Below, in pieces: positions 33,941 to 46,745 of a stretch of 64,000 nt of DNA. Source of the DNA: Escallonia rubra (taxonomy: Eukaryota > Streptophyta > Magnoliopsida > Escalloniales > Escalloniaceae); the NCBI GenBank assembly GCA_033065855.1, contig JAVXUO010002359.1, positions 1 through 64,000 on the forward strand, written 5' to 3'. Below the pieces are notes generated by a model. The model was not told the DNA's origin and searched no databases. It worked only from the letters and a program-made list of their open reading frames with translations. The position numbers were made by a program, and so were the translations under genes. Position 1 is the first letter of the stretch; every line of letters starts with the position of its first letter.

Positions 33941-35850
33941 TGTATATATGGCGTTGAAGGGAAAGATGAAGAAAAGTGGGGTGGATCCCATTCATTTTAG
34001 TCCGACCTGATCTGGACTAATTTTATACCACCCCCCCTAGGTATTATTTTATCCCACAAAAGGGGGATAAAACAAGTCCAAAGGGTACCTTATCCGGGGA
34101 CTAAGTGCGTGTCCAAACGCCGGATAGGATTATTTTTATCCTATCCGGGGTCTTATCCCGCGCGCCAAACACAGCCGTAGTGTCTTGGGCTAGGGTTAGG
34201 GCCAATCCTGAATTTTTTCCATTTTTATCTAGCCCGGGTTGGGCCTTAAAAAACGCACTAGCCCGTAACCGACCCATTTTTTAGGGCTGGCCCGGCCTCG
34301 GCCGGGTTCTGACCCTCTTTTAGGCCCTATTCTGGCTCGGCATTTGTCCCTAAATCATTTTGAGTTACTTACTTTTTTTTCTTCCTCCTTTTTTCTCGCA
34401 CCTCATTCTCTCTCTACCACATATCTTTCTCTTTTTATTAAATTTTTTGGACATGCTTATTTCTTTTCTCTTCATCTCACTATAAAATTTTGACTACAAT
34501 GTACTCCCACTTGTACCATTTGCACATGACTCAAACTAATTTTATGGTTTCGATTGAAAATAAAATGCTTATATTAATATTTTGCAAACTAATCACTAAT
34601 CATCACCAACTTTTTTGCATTTTTATTTTTATTTATGATCCACAATACTTACTTTTTGTTACAATCCAAGTTTACGATTTGACTTGTAAATCAATAATTA
34701 AGTTAACTTTAAGTTGTTTGTAATTTATTTTTAAATTTGATAATCAAATTAGTAATTACATCTTTCTCCTCCCTTATATTCTACTTCAAGCGCGTTATCT
34801 CTCTCTCTCTCTCTCTCTCTTCAACACTTTTTTGTTCTTATTTCTGGTATAAGAATATATCTGTTTGAAAGTTAGATTATAATTTATGCTACTTAAATTT
34901 TAAAAAGGAAATGTCCCATTTTCTTTAGAGAGTTGACATTTAGTGGCGTTTCTTATTATATTAATTTATAAGTAAGCAATATAACAGCACTCTTATCGAG
35001 TGTTGAAAAATACTATCTGCGACTTTTAATTATTTTTTGTTACTAAAAATAATTGTTAACTTTTAGCAACGACCACAAGGTGGAAAGAGACTCTTCCTAC
35101 ATAGTTTAGTATTTTAAAATTGTACCACAGTGTTGCCGTGTGCAAAACACGATATCAAAACTAGTTTAGGTAAATATTGTAATTAATGTACGATTAATTC
35201 GCTTTGGATACCTAAAAAACATGTACACATAAAAGCAAGTAGTAAAATTACTTATCCAACGTGCATATACATGTTACACTTTTTTATCTTATAGGTGATA
35301 ATATCACTTTATTTTTCTAATATGTTACGAACTAAAAATTACTAGAGAATTAGTAGAGGCTATCAATTTAATATCTTGGAATGAAGTTGATTTTATATAA
35401 ATTTAAATTGTCAAGGGCATTTAACTTATGTTGCAGCTATTTACACACTCATATCATCATGTAGTGCTACCAATACATTGAAATAATTTGTCATGATGTG
35501 TTCTGCATCACAAGCCAAGGGAATAATAATAAAAAAAATTAATCACATTTTCTTTTTATGTGTGTTCTAAACATAAATAAAAATTATGTAATTTAAATTT
35601 ATTTTTGTTTCAAACAAAAAAAGGTGAATTGAATTCTAAATTTAATTCCATGAAGTGGGTGAAGTATCAAAGAATCTTGAGGAATAACCTCAGGATTTCG
35701 CAAATGAAGGGCCGGGGCTTGGACTGGGCCTGGATATCCCTCTCCTCTGGCCCGGTTCCCCACCCCTTCGGCCCGACCTCGGCCCATTTTCTCGGCTGGC
35801 CCGCTAGGCCCGGGCTGGGCTAGCCCAATCCCGGCCCATTGACATCACTA

Positions 35851-38800
35851 CCTTCTAGATAGGTTTAGGGTTTCTTTGAAATCACTTACAGTTTTGATTT
35901 TCTGTTTCCAAAAAAATAAAAACAAAAATCAGTTTAGTTTAGTTTTTATTTTTTTACAAAAACAAATGGGTGTTTGATTACCCAGTTTTTATTTTGAATT
36001 TTTTCTTTCGGGTGTTTGATTATCCAGTTTTTATTTTGAGTTTTTTCTTTGATGTCGGTGGCCAGTAGAGGCGTCAGAATGGGGGGGGTCTTAAAACAAA
36101 AATCAAAACTCCAAAATGGGAGTTTTCAAAAACAGCCATGTTTAAAAAGCTGATTTTCAAAACTGAAGAAAAAAAAACTGTGTCAAACGCATTTTTTCCC
36201 TCCAATTTACAAAACTGGAGAAAAAATGGAAACTTAAATGTTACAAAACGTTATCTTAGTTCAAGGTTCAAGGACATGGAGGTGGTCAAGAACTTGTGGT
36301 CTCTACCACCATCTTACATGTGTATGTAATCAACATTTTAAAAAACATAAAAACATTCTACGTCTGATGTCTCGTTAAACTTGTTGAATTAAGAAGAATT
36401 AAATAAATTCATGAATGCGCCTAAGAAATTTAGTTGAAACCAACTCGTTAATGCATTGAAGTTATTGTAGAGGCTTGAGCTTTTTAGAATTTTCATTTGT
36501 GGTGTTTGTTAAAGACATTTTTGTTCTGTATAAGAATGTGTACCCGATTGTAATATTAAAGTGGGCATCGTTGTACACTAATGCAAGAAATTAAGCTATA
36601 AAAGCATTTGTCGTGTAAACACATAGTAACCTTTTTTATAGTACTATAGAGAAAAGCAGATTAAGAAAACTTAAAATTATTTGAAATAATGTTTGGCTTG
36701 GCTACAACGACTAAGTTTTTAAAAAAGTAAAATTGTATATACTATTTACATGTTTTTGGAAAGAGAATACAAATATGGTCAAAGGAATTGTGTCTTCTAA
36801 TGACACGAAAGTCAAACCATAGAAAGAGCCAAGCACTTGTTATGGCGATTAATCAAACCTGAACTAAAACACAATATAGTCAACCTATCTTATGTGGTTG
36901 AGCATGCAAGTCAAAATGTGGGAAAAAAGATTGAAACGTCATTTACGACTACCATCATGCCTAGGGTAACTAAGGTGGTCCGCGAGGAATAACATGGCAC
37001 GAGCCAACCAAGTCAAAGGTTTGTAACTAAGACGCTGAGTAGGCCACCATACCCAAAACGTTAAACCTTGACCTCCATTGACATGTTGACTAATGAAAGA
37101 TGCAAAAGAAAATGACTTTTAGTTAATCACCAAGTAATCCCTTAATGCGCATTAGCCTTGAGACTCATTTACCCCATGCCTCAAGGGGGATCATCCTCGA
37201 GGCTCCCTTTTTCTTAGACTAGAAGTGTACCTCAAAAGTTTTCTTTTGTCCCTCGAAGGTGATACTCTTAGTGACCCAAAGGCAAAAGTGGTTAGGAGAC
37301 CAGGGTTATAGCCATGGTCAGACCTCAAGTGAACCATGCTGAGAGAAGGACAAAGCCCACATACTTTAAACATTATAGTACACATTCTCGCGATGACACG
37401 TGGCACCCTATAAGTGGTTAGTGGATCACTTGCCTCCTGATTGTCCATTGTAGGAACCATTGTTTATGCTATACTTTTCAGATTTGGGGCGACAAGATCT
37501 TCTATAAGTCGTTCTCCTACTGCCCTTATCAGTTGGCTGTAATAAAAAAGAGGTGCCAAGCGCCACCTCACAATCATTGACTACCACGAGATAGCATGTT
37601 ACCTCTTACGTGAGCCTCTACCCAGTACTATATAATACCAGGTCTTGGGTTAAACAAAAACAAGAATAAATTATAAAATTAGTCTATCCTCTGCTTAGTT
37701 CACTCTTTATTTACAAAGCCTCAAGAACCTATAACCTAAGACCCTTCACCTCTTACCCTACTAGTCATCGCGGACCTGGTTCCGACCCCCTGCTGCTCAT
37801 TCCTTTGGGGTTGTGCATCCTTGTGTCTTACAAGATTGACCAATCATAGGCCTACACAAGGCATTTTTGCCACCTCTTAAAAAAGACCCTTAATCATTTG
37901 GTAAGAAACATATCCTCTCTTTGCCTCCCCCTTATTTTGTCGTTCCTTACGCTTTGTCTAGTAGCTTTGCATATGCTTTTCTTGTTGTTGTTCGTCGGTT
38001 TTACATGCTATCTCTCATTATTTGGGTTTTCCACTCTTTGCAAGAGTTTGGTTGTTGTTTGTTTTCATTTGCTAGCCATGGAGATTGGTGTTTTGCTGGA
38101 AGACATGTTGCGGCTCTATCAACTTTATTCACTTGACTCTTCGTAGCCAGGGGTAATCAGGGTTGAGGTTTTCCATACAGTTTTATGTTTTTTGAAATGA
38201 TCCTTCATGCATAGTCTCTTTAATTTTTTGTTGATTGCTTTACTTAAGGTTATTTCATTCTTGTTTGGAATTTAAAAATATAGATTCTTAACATTTTTTT
38301 TTTGTTCATTTTGTTCTCCTTTCTTTGGCTAAAGGGTAACATCACTTCATTTGTTCCATTTTTCAGTGTCTTGTGGCTATGCACTATTTCAATGAAGCAT
38401 ATTAAATATAATGCCACCTCACACATTAACACCTTTTCCAAAAACCAAAACTTTAAAAAACCATATTGAGGACAATCCTTTGTATCTCAAGAGTAGTATT
38501 GAAAAATCCCACAGTTGTTTGTAGTCAACGTATCGGCCTCCTGTTGGGCAAACCAAAATGTAAAGTAACTTATTTCATATGTATGCCAAACCTTTTTTTT
38601 TCTTTTAAAATCTCAAGTAAACTAATAGAGGCAGTAGGGACTGCTCGTATAGTTTTTTTCTTTTTGGTTTTTCAAATAAACTTTAATTAATTGTAATGCC
38701 ATAAAGCACCGGCTTAGAGTATGGCGGCTGCCATAAATACTCTAAGGGGGTGCACAAGGGGAATATATACTCAATTGGATGACCGCTAGCATAGAACCTT

Positions 38801-41800
38801 CTGATGCCAAGGAAGTGAATTCGTAGTATAAGTGGAGCATGAATGATACAGTTCGAATCAGCTGCCAAGTATGCAAATGTAGGACAGAGTAAGGGTGGAG
38901 CAAAGGTAAAGACCAAGGCTTTTAGACAAAAACTAAGAAGTGGTGATGCGAGGGTGAGAGCAGAGGGTGAGTACGGTCTCACAGGTAATAGTCCGGGCTA
39001 AGGTTCAGATGTCAAGGTTAGGAGTTAGGGTTCTGCATCCAGGTTTTAAGTTAGAGTCCAAGTCCAAGAGTTTTCTCTCTCTAGAATCCTTAATTCTGAT
39101 GTTCAAAACTGAGAAAGTGGGATTTTGGAAAGTAGTTCAGTTGCCCAAAATAAGTTTCAAAGTCCATTTTTTTATGGACAAAGAGATGACATTTCATCGG
39201 GCGACATAAGGCACTCCCTAAGAGTGACACCTCGTCAAGGGGGCCATAAATACCGGTGCTCAGCAGACTATAGGGTTGCATATTCACTCGACTTATAGTG
39301 CACAGCTTCACCTTATGTGTCTAGATAGTTCTACTCAGACAAAACCTGTGTGGCAAGAGAACACCTTTGATCTAGCCATAAGTCCAAGGCCTTTAGAGTC
39401 CACGGGCGACGTCAACAAACGTTAGAACTTGACAGTGGTATGGGAGGCTCTGATACCCCACTGTCAGGCGAACTTGCCGCAGTGCCCTTTAGAGACCTGC
39501 TACTGTCTCAGAGTAACCCGGGGGGTCATGATTCTAAGGGCGGGTTGATGACTGATAATATGAGTGTGACGGGGTCATAGCTTAGGCATGCTTAGTATTA
39601 TGTGAATCGCCCCAAACGGAGATAGTGTCTAAAAGGGTGAACTTATCATGCTTTGAAAGGTCCTCGTGCTAGAGCACTATAAGCAGAGCCCTCGGGATGC
39701 TGTGCGCTCTGAAGAACGGGTCGAAACATGTTTCACGTTCAAGGTAAAGTATGCATCATTTGGTGAATAGAAAGACCATTGGTAAGGTGTAATAGTGTGA
39801 CAGAGAGGTCACGACTGAATGAGTGACACGATGCATAGATGTGACAGGTTATCTACGATGCCAGGGGCACATGACATGGCGACATCGCATGAGAGCGATT
39901 GAGGGAACTAGTGTAGGGGGCATATATAATACGAGGCGACGCTCGGGCGTCATGGCGTTCAGGCACGACAGTGGAGGTCACGAAGCAACGAGCTCCCTAA
40001 AGGGAGAAGAGACCAAGAATGGGAACTAAGGAGCCCCTACATGGAAGAAAGACCAAGATTGGGGAGCAAGGAGCCCCTAAAGAGAGGAGAGACTAAGAGC
40101 AAGGAGAGGGAGACCCTAAGGAGGGGCTCTAAGGGGAAGGCCTTAAGTCAATCCATGAAAAGAATGCTCGGGCTGACCCCCTAAGGCGAGCGATGCAGCA
40201 TTGACCCCCATGGCTAAGTAAGGAAGTACGTCGAAGCCAACACATGAGAGGAATTCTCAAAGGAAAAGCGTGGCACGTGACTTGGAGCGTGCGCTCCAGG
40301 TTGACCAAGTTGGTAGTGTTAACTTTGACCCCTGAATTTGTTGACGTGTCACAAAAAAAGGACCCAAGAACGGTTAAAAAGAGTAGTCAAGACGAGCTAT
40401 CATCACTTTTTAAACGCTAGTATAGGTCTAACGCAATATGAGTAAAGCCATAAGTTATCAAGCGTCAGAAAGTGATATACAAGCATCTTCAGACTTGTGG
40501 CGGTGCCTCTCGACCACTGGCATAGTCTGTTTTTCTTGTAGTTACCGCAGATAGGGCTAAAATGGTGGAGAGAAGGACGCAAGAGAGTACAAGGAGCAAG
40601 AAATCCAGGACATCAAGAAAACAAGCAAAAGTGGGAAGCTGTTCATATGGATTTATTTTGGACACTATAGATCCAAGAACTTAACTTACGCAGAGCCAAA
40701 TGCATATCTACCTACTACTGAAAAACTAACAAAAGACAAACTCCTATATAACTCAAAAGTTGGACAAGGGCGTCACTAATATGTTTTAGTTGAGCTTCGT
40801 GTATCTGCCACATTGCTTTCTAGTATAAGTTACAGTCATGGAAAGCAATAATATCAGGAATTTCTTCTAAGGGAATTCAAAATGGAGATATCAAAGCATA
40901 GATAACAAATAATTCATAGAAAATTTCAAAGATCATCTGGACTACTGGTTTATAATTCAAGGCTAGAACCAAAAACAGAATTTTGAATATCAAAGTTTCT
41001 ATCAATTTGACACAAAATGATATCATGCAATAGCTTGAAATTAAGGTTTCAATGGTGCATTGCAATGTGAAGAGAGAGGAGAGGGAAGCCAAATTTGCAT
41101 CTCGAGGAAAAAAAACACTTGTTACAAGGGGCTTAAATTTCTTTTATCATTCTTCGGCCTGAATGCAATATTTTTTCTGTTTTTTCCTTTTTCCATATAA
41201 CAAAAATTCAAAATCCTTGTACCTTTTCGTCTAAAATGGCCAATAAAGGATATTTCAAATGCAATAGATATATTTTAGTGTGAATGTATGGTAACCATGG
41301 ATGTTGTAATCTTTAGAGACGAAATATGTTGAATAATAGAAACTTTTGAATGAGGTTTTGTGAAAGTTTTCTTGAAGAAACTTAATCATTTTAAAAAAAA
41401 AGAATTGCTCAAATACATAGACTTAATTAACAAATTAAAATACTAGGCATCGACAGCTAAAATATCATGGAAGTAACAAGGTGCTTAGAAATTATGACTT
41501 ATGTAAGAACTAGTTATTTTACACTAAAGAGATATTATTTCTATTGATCAATATCGACTCGAAAAGTATGCGTTGCTAGCAACGTCGATTCTCTAGAACC
41601 TAATTTACATGAAATTTTATTAAGGAAACTTTCGGGGAAGTTACTTAAAAGGTCCACCTCATGCTCATTATAGTATGTGATAATCAATTTCAAGTCAAAC
41701 ATATTAATGAGTTTCTCTAATTATTTTTTTGGATTTTTCGATTTTCAACCTATCCTACATCAATAATGCATTCGATCCTTTAATTTTCTCTTTATGTTAG

Positions 41801-41867
41801 ATTAATATTCAGTGGTATGCGTACAAGACAACCACAAGTGCTCCACCACACAATTGAAAAAATGTTA
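35851..41867. other. Repeat-rich spacer without recognised genes
   Basis: 35930-36060 has a duplicated GGGTGTTTGATTAYCCAG block, like termini of small TIR elements. 37610-37830 resembles an LTR promoter-to-U5 segment (ACTATATAATACC, then a CT/GG-rich end GTGTCTTACA), but its borders are unknown. 38700-40600 is a higher-GC stretch with a primer-binding-site-like motif at 39446-39457 and is probably retrotransposon leader or LTR. 40700-41860 is AT-rich. Short open frames show no domain. Confidence 0.4.
39446..39457 (-). other. tRNA-iMet-type primer binding site (candidate)
   Basis: On the minus strand the sequence is GGTATCAGAGCC, identical over 12 bases to the usual plant LTR-retrotransposon primer site TGGTATCAGAGCC except for its first T. 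It follows CCTGACA, a possible LTR end, so an LTR may lie at 39472 and rightward. The motif also sits in a GACAGTGG...CCACTGTC hairpin. Confidence 0.4.
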
Positions 41868-42201
41868 CTCCTTTCGTCCCCCTGTAATTGATCGCATTTG
41901 ACTTGAACGCGTATTAAGGAATTTAGTCATGTATTTTACATTTCTAGTTCTACCCCAACAGTGAGAGGGAGAGGGAGAGGGAGAGGGAGAGGGATGAGTG
42001 GAGGGGGGGCGAGAAAGTGGGACAGAAGAGAGAAAATGAGTTGGTGAAAAACTAATGTAGAGAGAGAAATAGAATTAAAAAAAAGTATAAAAAAATAAAC
42101 ATGGAAAGCACATAGAAAATCTTTCTTCATTTGAAAAGTGGTCAATTTTTTTGGGATAACGCAAAAAGAAAATATGATCAACTTTTTTGGGACGGAGGGA
42201 G
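41868..42201. mobile_element. Stowaway-like MITE, 334 bp
   Basis: Ends CTCCTTTCGTCCCC and CTCCCTCCGTCCCA (inverted) are flanked by TA on both sides. Subterminal TTGATCGCATTTGACT and TTGATCATATT are related. It lies about 380 bp upstream of the secreted-peptide ATG. Confidence 0.8.
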
Positions 42202-42280
42202 TAATATTTAATGGTCATGTTAAAGGAAAGAAGAAGAAAAAGAAAGTAGCTTTGATTTAAAGATTCTCAAAAGACATGAT

Positions 42281-42464
42281 CAAGGCTATCCAATATTAGG
42301 ACTTAGGAGCATCGGATTATAAAAGAGATGCAATTACCATAATCTCTTCTTCAGTTAAACAAATTAACCACTCATTCGCTTCAGATATCCAAATCTGCGG
42401 TCAAGGCTATCAACAAAGAGATCTCCTGAATATCTTACATAAAGAACATGCAATTACCATAATC
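42281..42464 (+). repeat. Direct repeat in the upstream region of the Cys-rich gene
   Basis: CAAGGCTATC and ATGCAATTACCATAATC each occur twice, 120 bp apart (42281/42402 and 42329/42448), with partial similarity between. This looks like an old duplication of a promoter segment just upstream of the TATA box. Confidence 0.6.
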
Positions 42465-42494
42465 ACATCTCGATTTTAGTCAATTTAATTCCTC

Positions 42495-42504
42495 CTATAT
42501 ATAC
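42495..42504 (+). promoter_or_regulatory. TATA box for the secreted Cys-rich peptide gene
   Basis: CTATATATAC lies 87 bp before the ATG at 42582, leaving a leader of about 50 bases if transcription starts ~30 bp downstream. Confidence 0.6.
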
Positions 42505-42581
42505 ATATGCTTGCTTTTGCAGATCAGAGGGACTTCCTTACCTGGAAGTGAATAAGTTAAGTGACAATTGATATAGTGCCA

Positions 42582-42860
42582 ATGGGTGCAAAAGGTGGTT
42601 TCTTTCTCTTGGCGATTTCGATGGTAATGATGTTTCTTGTGCATGCAGACCAGAACTTTGATAACTGCGTGCAAACGTGTCTAAAGCTATCTGTTTCCTC
42701 AGCTTGTCTAATATATTGTGATGACCGTTGTGCAAAGAGTGGAGAACCATATCATCCATGCGATGACATATGCATCCCAAAGTGCCCCTCAGCCTATCCA
42801 AAGGAAGCTTGCGACTTCTTGTGCCATACAATTGGCCACGGAGCAAGACTGATTAGTTAA
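42582..42860 (+). CDS. Small secreted cysteine-rich peptide (10 Cys, CxxxC pairs)
   Basis: An intronless 92-residue protein starts at the first ATG (42582); the GTG further upstream at 42561 is not needed. Residues 1-22 form a clear signal peptide (MGAKGGFFLLAISMVMMFLV, likely cut after HA). The mature part of about 70 residues has ten cysteines spaced C-x3-C-x8-C-x3-C-x3-C-x9-C-x3-C-x3-C-x8-C-x3-C, so five disulphides are possible. CxxxC pairs are the signature of alpha-helical hairpin peptides and also occur in plant thionin-like proteins; the count and spacing do not let me choose a family. A defence or signalling role is inference only. A TATA box precedes it and AATAAA occurs ~245 bp after the stop. 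It stands alone between a Stowaway element and diverged repeats. Confidence 0.75.
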   Translation: MGAKGGFFLLAISMVMMFLVHADQNFDNCVQTCLKLSVSSACLIYCDDRCAKSGEPYHPCDDICIPKCPSAYPKEACDFLCHTIGHGARLIS

Positions 42861-43059
42861 TGACGCTCCAAGTACAATTGTGTAAAGATTGAGTCCACTG
42901 CTTAAATTTGTACTCATCTAAGGTGTTCTCTTGCTCTAAACCTGTTGACTAGAGATATCTCGTGGATTTCTATAATTCTTCTAATCTTGGGAGGTCAATG
43001 TATGGTATCTCTTTGGCAAGACAAAAAGTTATATGGTTCAATTCAAATTACGGGGCATT
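42861..43059. other. 3' region of the Cys-rich peptide gene
   Basis: AT-rich, non-coding, presumably 3' UTR; it merges into the repeat block that follows. Confidence 0.4.
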
Positions 43060-43889
43060 TTTCTTACTTGTTACATAGACATTACCCTAATTTTAGTGAA
43101 AGCAATAAAAGTTAGTGAATCGCTAGTCTTATTTGTTGTCTAATTTATCATTATGTTTATTTCGTTATTTTAAAACATGGAATAGGTACTCAATTTTGTA
43201 GTTTATTTTATCTTTTATTTCTGTCCAGTCTAGTCAGTTCATATATGTTAGGCTTAACTTAGTGTCAAAGTCTGGATTTTAATTTACCTTAATTCAAGTT
43301 TTTGCTCGTTTCTATTGTATTCAAGTGCATTTTTATTTGCAAATGGGCTTTTCCTTCTAAAAGAGGGGCTTAATAGTAAATTTGTAAAGAGATATGGCTG
43401 GTGCACTTGTGTACCAGGCATACACCTTGGCTGCTAAAGTGTATCGGTTGGCAAGGCTATTTTTGCTTGTTCATTTTTTTCTCTGTGGTGGCCAGAGTTG
43501 CTTCTTATTCTCTTTGTGCAGTTATTCTGCAAACATAGAAGGGGTTCCACTCCTTGGTTGAGTCCTTCTTCAACAGCTTGGCAATTGGCTTGATAAGATT
43601 AAGAAGTACCTAAGTGACCCTCCAGTTTTATGCCCTCCGGCATCATGTAATCCTTTGTTGCTTTACTTAACGGTGACTGATACAGCAGCCAAAGCGATGT
43701 TGGCCTAACATTTTGACAATTCACTAATAAAAAGGGCCATCTTCTATTTCAGTAAAAAGTTAAATAAGGAAAAATAAAGTATTTAGCTTTAGAGAAGACA
43801 TGCGTTTCACTAGTCTGGGTAACACAAAGTATAAACAGCCCATTGGCACTCCCTAAAGAGACGTGGAAAATTGGTTAGAGGTTGATATC

Positions 43890-43955
43890 TAGCATATATA
43901 TGTGTGTGTGTGTGTGTGTGTAGATAGATAGATAGATAGGGGGGAGAGAGAGAGA
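43890..43955. repeat. Compound microsatellite (TG)n(ATAG)n(GA)n
   Basis: TGTGTGTG, then TAGATAGATAGATAG, a G run and GAGAGAGAGA in direct succession. Confidence 0.95.
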
Positions 43956-45524
43956 GGTGTCTTGTGATCTCCCCTTACATCTGTACACTCATGGCTTGTG
44001 TGTATCAATCATACATCGTGGATACATAAAAACTGGTAGCCAAGCAATCCAATCTGAAATGTATATTTCTCTACCTTTGTCCTTTTTTTTAGTCAAAGTA
44101 TATTAGATCCCCTCCAAATTTTGGTCTAAGACGAGTATGAAACCACCAGCACTTGATTCAATAAAAGTAGTTGATAAATGTTACTTTTCAAAACCACATA
44201 TTAGAGTTTAGGTCACCTCCCCTAATATTGGAACTACGAGATTTTGATCTTGATTAATACGATTGGGTACCTAGGCAACAACTCAGCCCAGGTTATTGAG
44301 TTCAAAAGAAAATTAGGTTTAATTTAGGGTTTGTTTGTATTTTGCATAAAAAGCATTAAAAATCAATGAAAACAAATAGAGACCGACTTAGGGTATGATG
44401 AAGTGCTTAACACCTTCGCATCATATAACTTAAATCCCCGAGTTCAAATTTAGGGTTTCATAGATTAGGCGGAACTGGTAATCCAAGTCAATTTAGGGCT
44501 TTCTTGTTTTTGTGTTAATCACTTTTCATTAACTCTAAAGAATTATATAGCGAATAGAAAACTAGATTTTTTTACGGTAAATGTATGCGTTCTTGTACCA
44601 TTGTCAGGGGATCTGACCGGTAAAAACAAACAGTGACCGACTTATAGATGATGAGGTATCTAACACCTTCTCATCGTATAACTTAATCTCCGAATCCAAA
44701 TTAAGATTTCACAGATTAGATGGCCCAAGTGGTAATCCAAGTAAATTTAGGGCTTTCTTATTTCCTGTTAATTATTTTGAGTTAACCCTAAAAAATAAGA
44801 TCGCGATAAAAACTTAATTTTGCTGAGTAAACACCCGCTTTCTCGTATTGCTGTTAGGGGATTTGACCAGCTTTGTTAACCAGTTTCTCTTAAAGCAGGT
44901 CTTCCTGTGACCTATGTGCTTTTCTTTTAAAAACTTGGACCAAAGAGGCGCTTTTCTGACCCTAGTTTCCCGATCTAGTGTTCTCTCTCTTTCCTTTCTT
45001 TTGCTAATTCTCCCATTGGAATCTATACAAGAGTGGGCTTGCTAATTTTGCAGAACGAGAAGTTGCAAATCCTCTTTCTTCCACGTGTCCCGGTGTCAGC
45101 ATCACGCGGAACGATAAGTTACAAATCCTCTTTCTTCCACGTGTCTCAGCGTCAGCATCACGAATCGCTATAAAATATGGAGAGGAAGTGTAATACGGAA
45201 GTATGAGTTTGTGGGGGCCAAGACTTAAACTTTTTAACTTGGTCTTTGTGACTATTGTCAATGTATTAGAAAATGCTAAAGTATGATTACTTTGAAACTC
45301 TCACCTAGCTTACTAATCAAAAGATATTATTTCTTGATTGGTCTTGTAAGACCTGTTAGCTAAATTATTGGGTATTTTCTTAATTGTTACATATATATTC
45401 CCCTAATACTAATGAAAGCAAAAAAGTTAATGAAACATTATTCTTTGTTGCATAATTAATGTGATCAAGTTACTTTTGGTACTTCAAAACATGGGGCAGA
45501 TAATCTTTGTAGCTTTATTTTGTA

Positions 45525-45800
45525 CTCTCTCCGTCCCAAAAATATTGATCATATTCTCTTTTTTGGACTGTCCCAAATTTTTTATCACTAAGTGTTTTTC
45601 CATGTTTATCCGTTTTACACTTTTTTTATTATATTTCTCTCTCCACATTTAATCTTTCACCAACTCATTTTCTCTCTCCTGACCCATTTTCTTCCTCTCT
45701 TTCTCTCTCTTGGAGTAAAATGAGAAACTCATAAAATATGACTCATATCCTAAATAAGCGTGCAAGTCAAACACGATCAAATAATTTGGGACGGATGGAG
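45525..45800. mobile_element. Stowaway-like MITE, 276 bp
   Basis: Ends CTCTCTCCGTCCCAAA and CTCCATCCGTCCCAAA (inverted) with TA on both sides. Subterminal TTGATCATATT and GATCAAATAATT are complementary in part. Confidence 0.85.
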
Positions 45801-46745
45801 TATTTTGTTTTAGTCAAGTCAAGTCCAGTCCTTTAGTCTACTCCACCCAGTTTATCTATGTTAGGCTTAACTCAGGTCAAATTCTAGTAGTTTAGTTTAC
45901 CTTAATTTGGGTTTCTGGCCCGTTTTAATTTTATCCAAGTGATTCTTATTAATAGGTGAGATTTTCCTTCTAAAACGGGCTAAATAATAAATTTGCAACT
46001 GAAAAGTGTATAGACAGGTACACTTGTTTACCAGCGGTACACCTTGGCAGCTAAAGTGTACCGGTCGATAAGGGTATTTTTGTCCATTCATTGTTTTCTA
46101 TTTATGGCGGCTGGGGTTACGTCTTATTTTCTTTGTGCAGCTTTTCTGCAATCCTAGACCCCTTGACCTCTATATAAACAGCCAACCTTCATTCCCTAGA
46201 GGCTGAAAAATCTCTTTAAGGTATTGAAGCGAACGAGCGAGCGAGAGCGAGAGAGATAGTAGTCTTGTGAACCCCTCGAACCCTCCCCCTTATATCTAAA
46301 TAGTCATACACTTTTGTGCATCATTCATGCATCGTAGATACACACAAACTGACAGTTAGGGTTGCGTCTTACTCTCTTTGTGCAGCTTTTCTGTGATTCT
46401 AGACCCTTTGCCCTCTATATAAACAGCCCAATGGCACTCCCTAAAGACATGGAAAATCACCTAGAAGCTGATAAATTTCTTTAAGGTATTCAAGCAAGAG
46501 AGAGAGTAATCTTATGATCCTCTTCCCCTTACATCTATACACCCATATACTTGTATGCATCATTCATGCATCGTGGATACAAACAAACTGACCACCAGAA
46601 AATCTAAGTTTCCTTTTTTAATGTTAAATCAGACCATATTAAATCCCCTCCCCATGTTTAGTTCTTGGTCTGGGAAAGTATGAAACCAGTTCTTCAGCAC
46701 TCAATTCAATAAAAGTAGCTAATAAATCTTACTTTTCAAAACTAA

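Larger units (their letters stand above)
32869..34176. mobile_element. TIR element with GGCTGYGTTTGGCG ends, 3-bp TSD
   Basis: Termini GGCTGCGTTTGGCG and GGCTGTGTTTGGCG are flanked by GTA on both sides, suggesting a PIF/Harbinger-like or other 3-bp-TSD element. Subterminal repeats GGATAAG and CTTATCC are abundant at both ends. The centre is occupied by the AT microsatellite and the 135-bp element. Confidence 0.65.
32778..35850. mobile_element. hAT-like non-autonomous element hosting a nest
   Basis: Inverted ends TAGAGATGTCAA and TAGTGATGTCAA match the element at 5726-7726, with the same GGGCC-rich subterminal blocks (32810-32870 and 35700-35840). The 8-bp flanks AATGCTGG and CCTTCTAG match poorly (4 of 8). 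It contains the element 32869-34176 and about 1.6 kb of AT-rich sequence (34330-35690) without recognisable genes. Confidence 0.6.

Noticed and set aside
33243-33995. 250-residue Tyr/Ile-repeat ORF and similar ORFs
   Set aside because: They are translations of the AT microsatellite.
36791-37830. Complete LTR
   Set aside because: A promoter-to-U5-like end is present near 37640-37830, but no matching TG start or 5-bp duplication was found, so it is only mentioned in the spacer entry.
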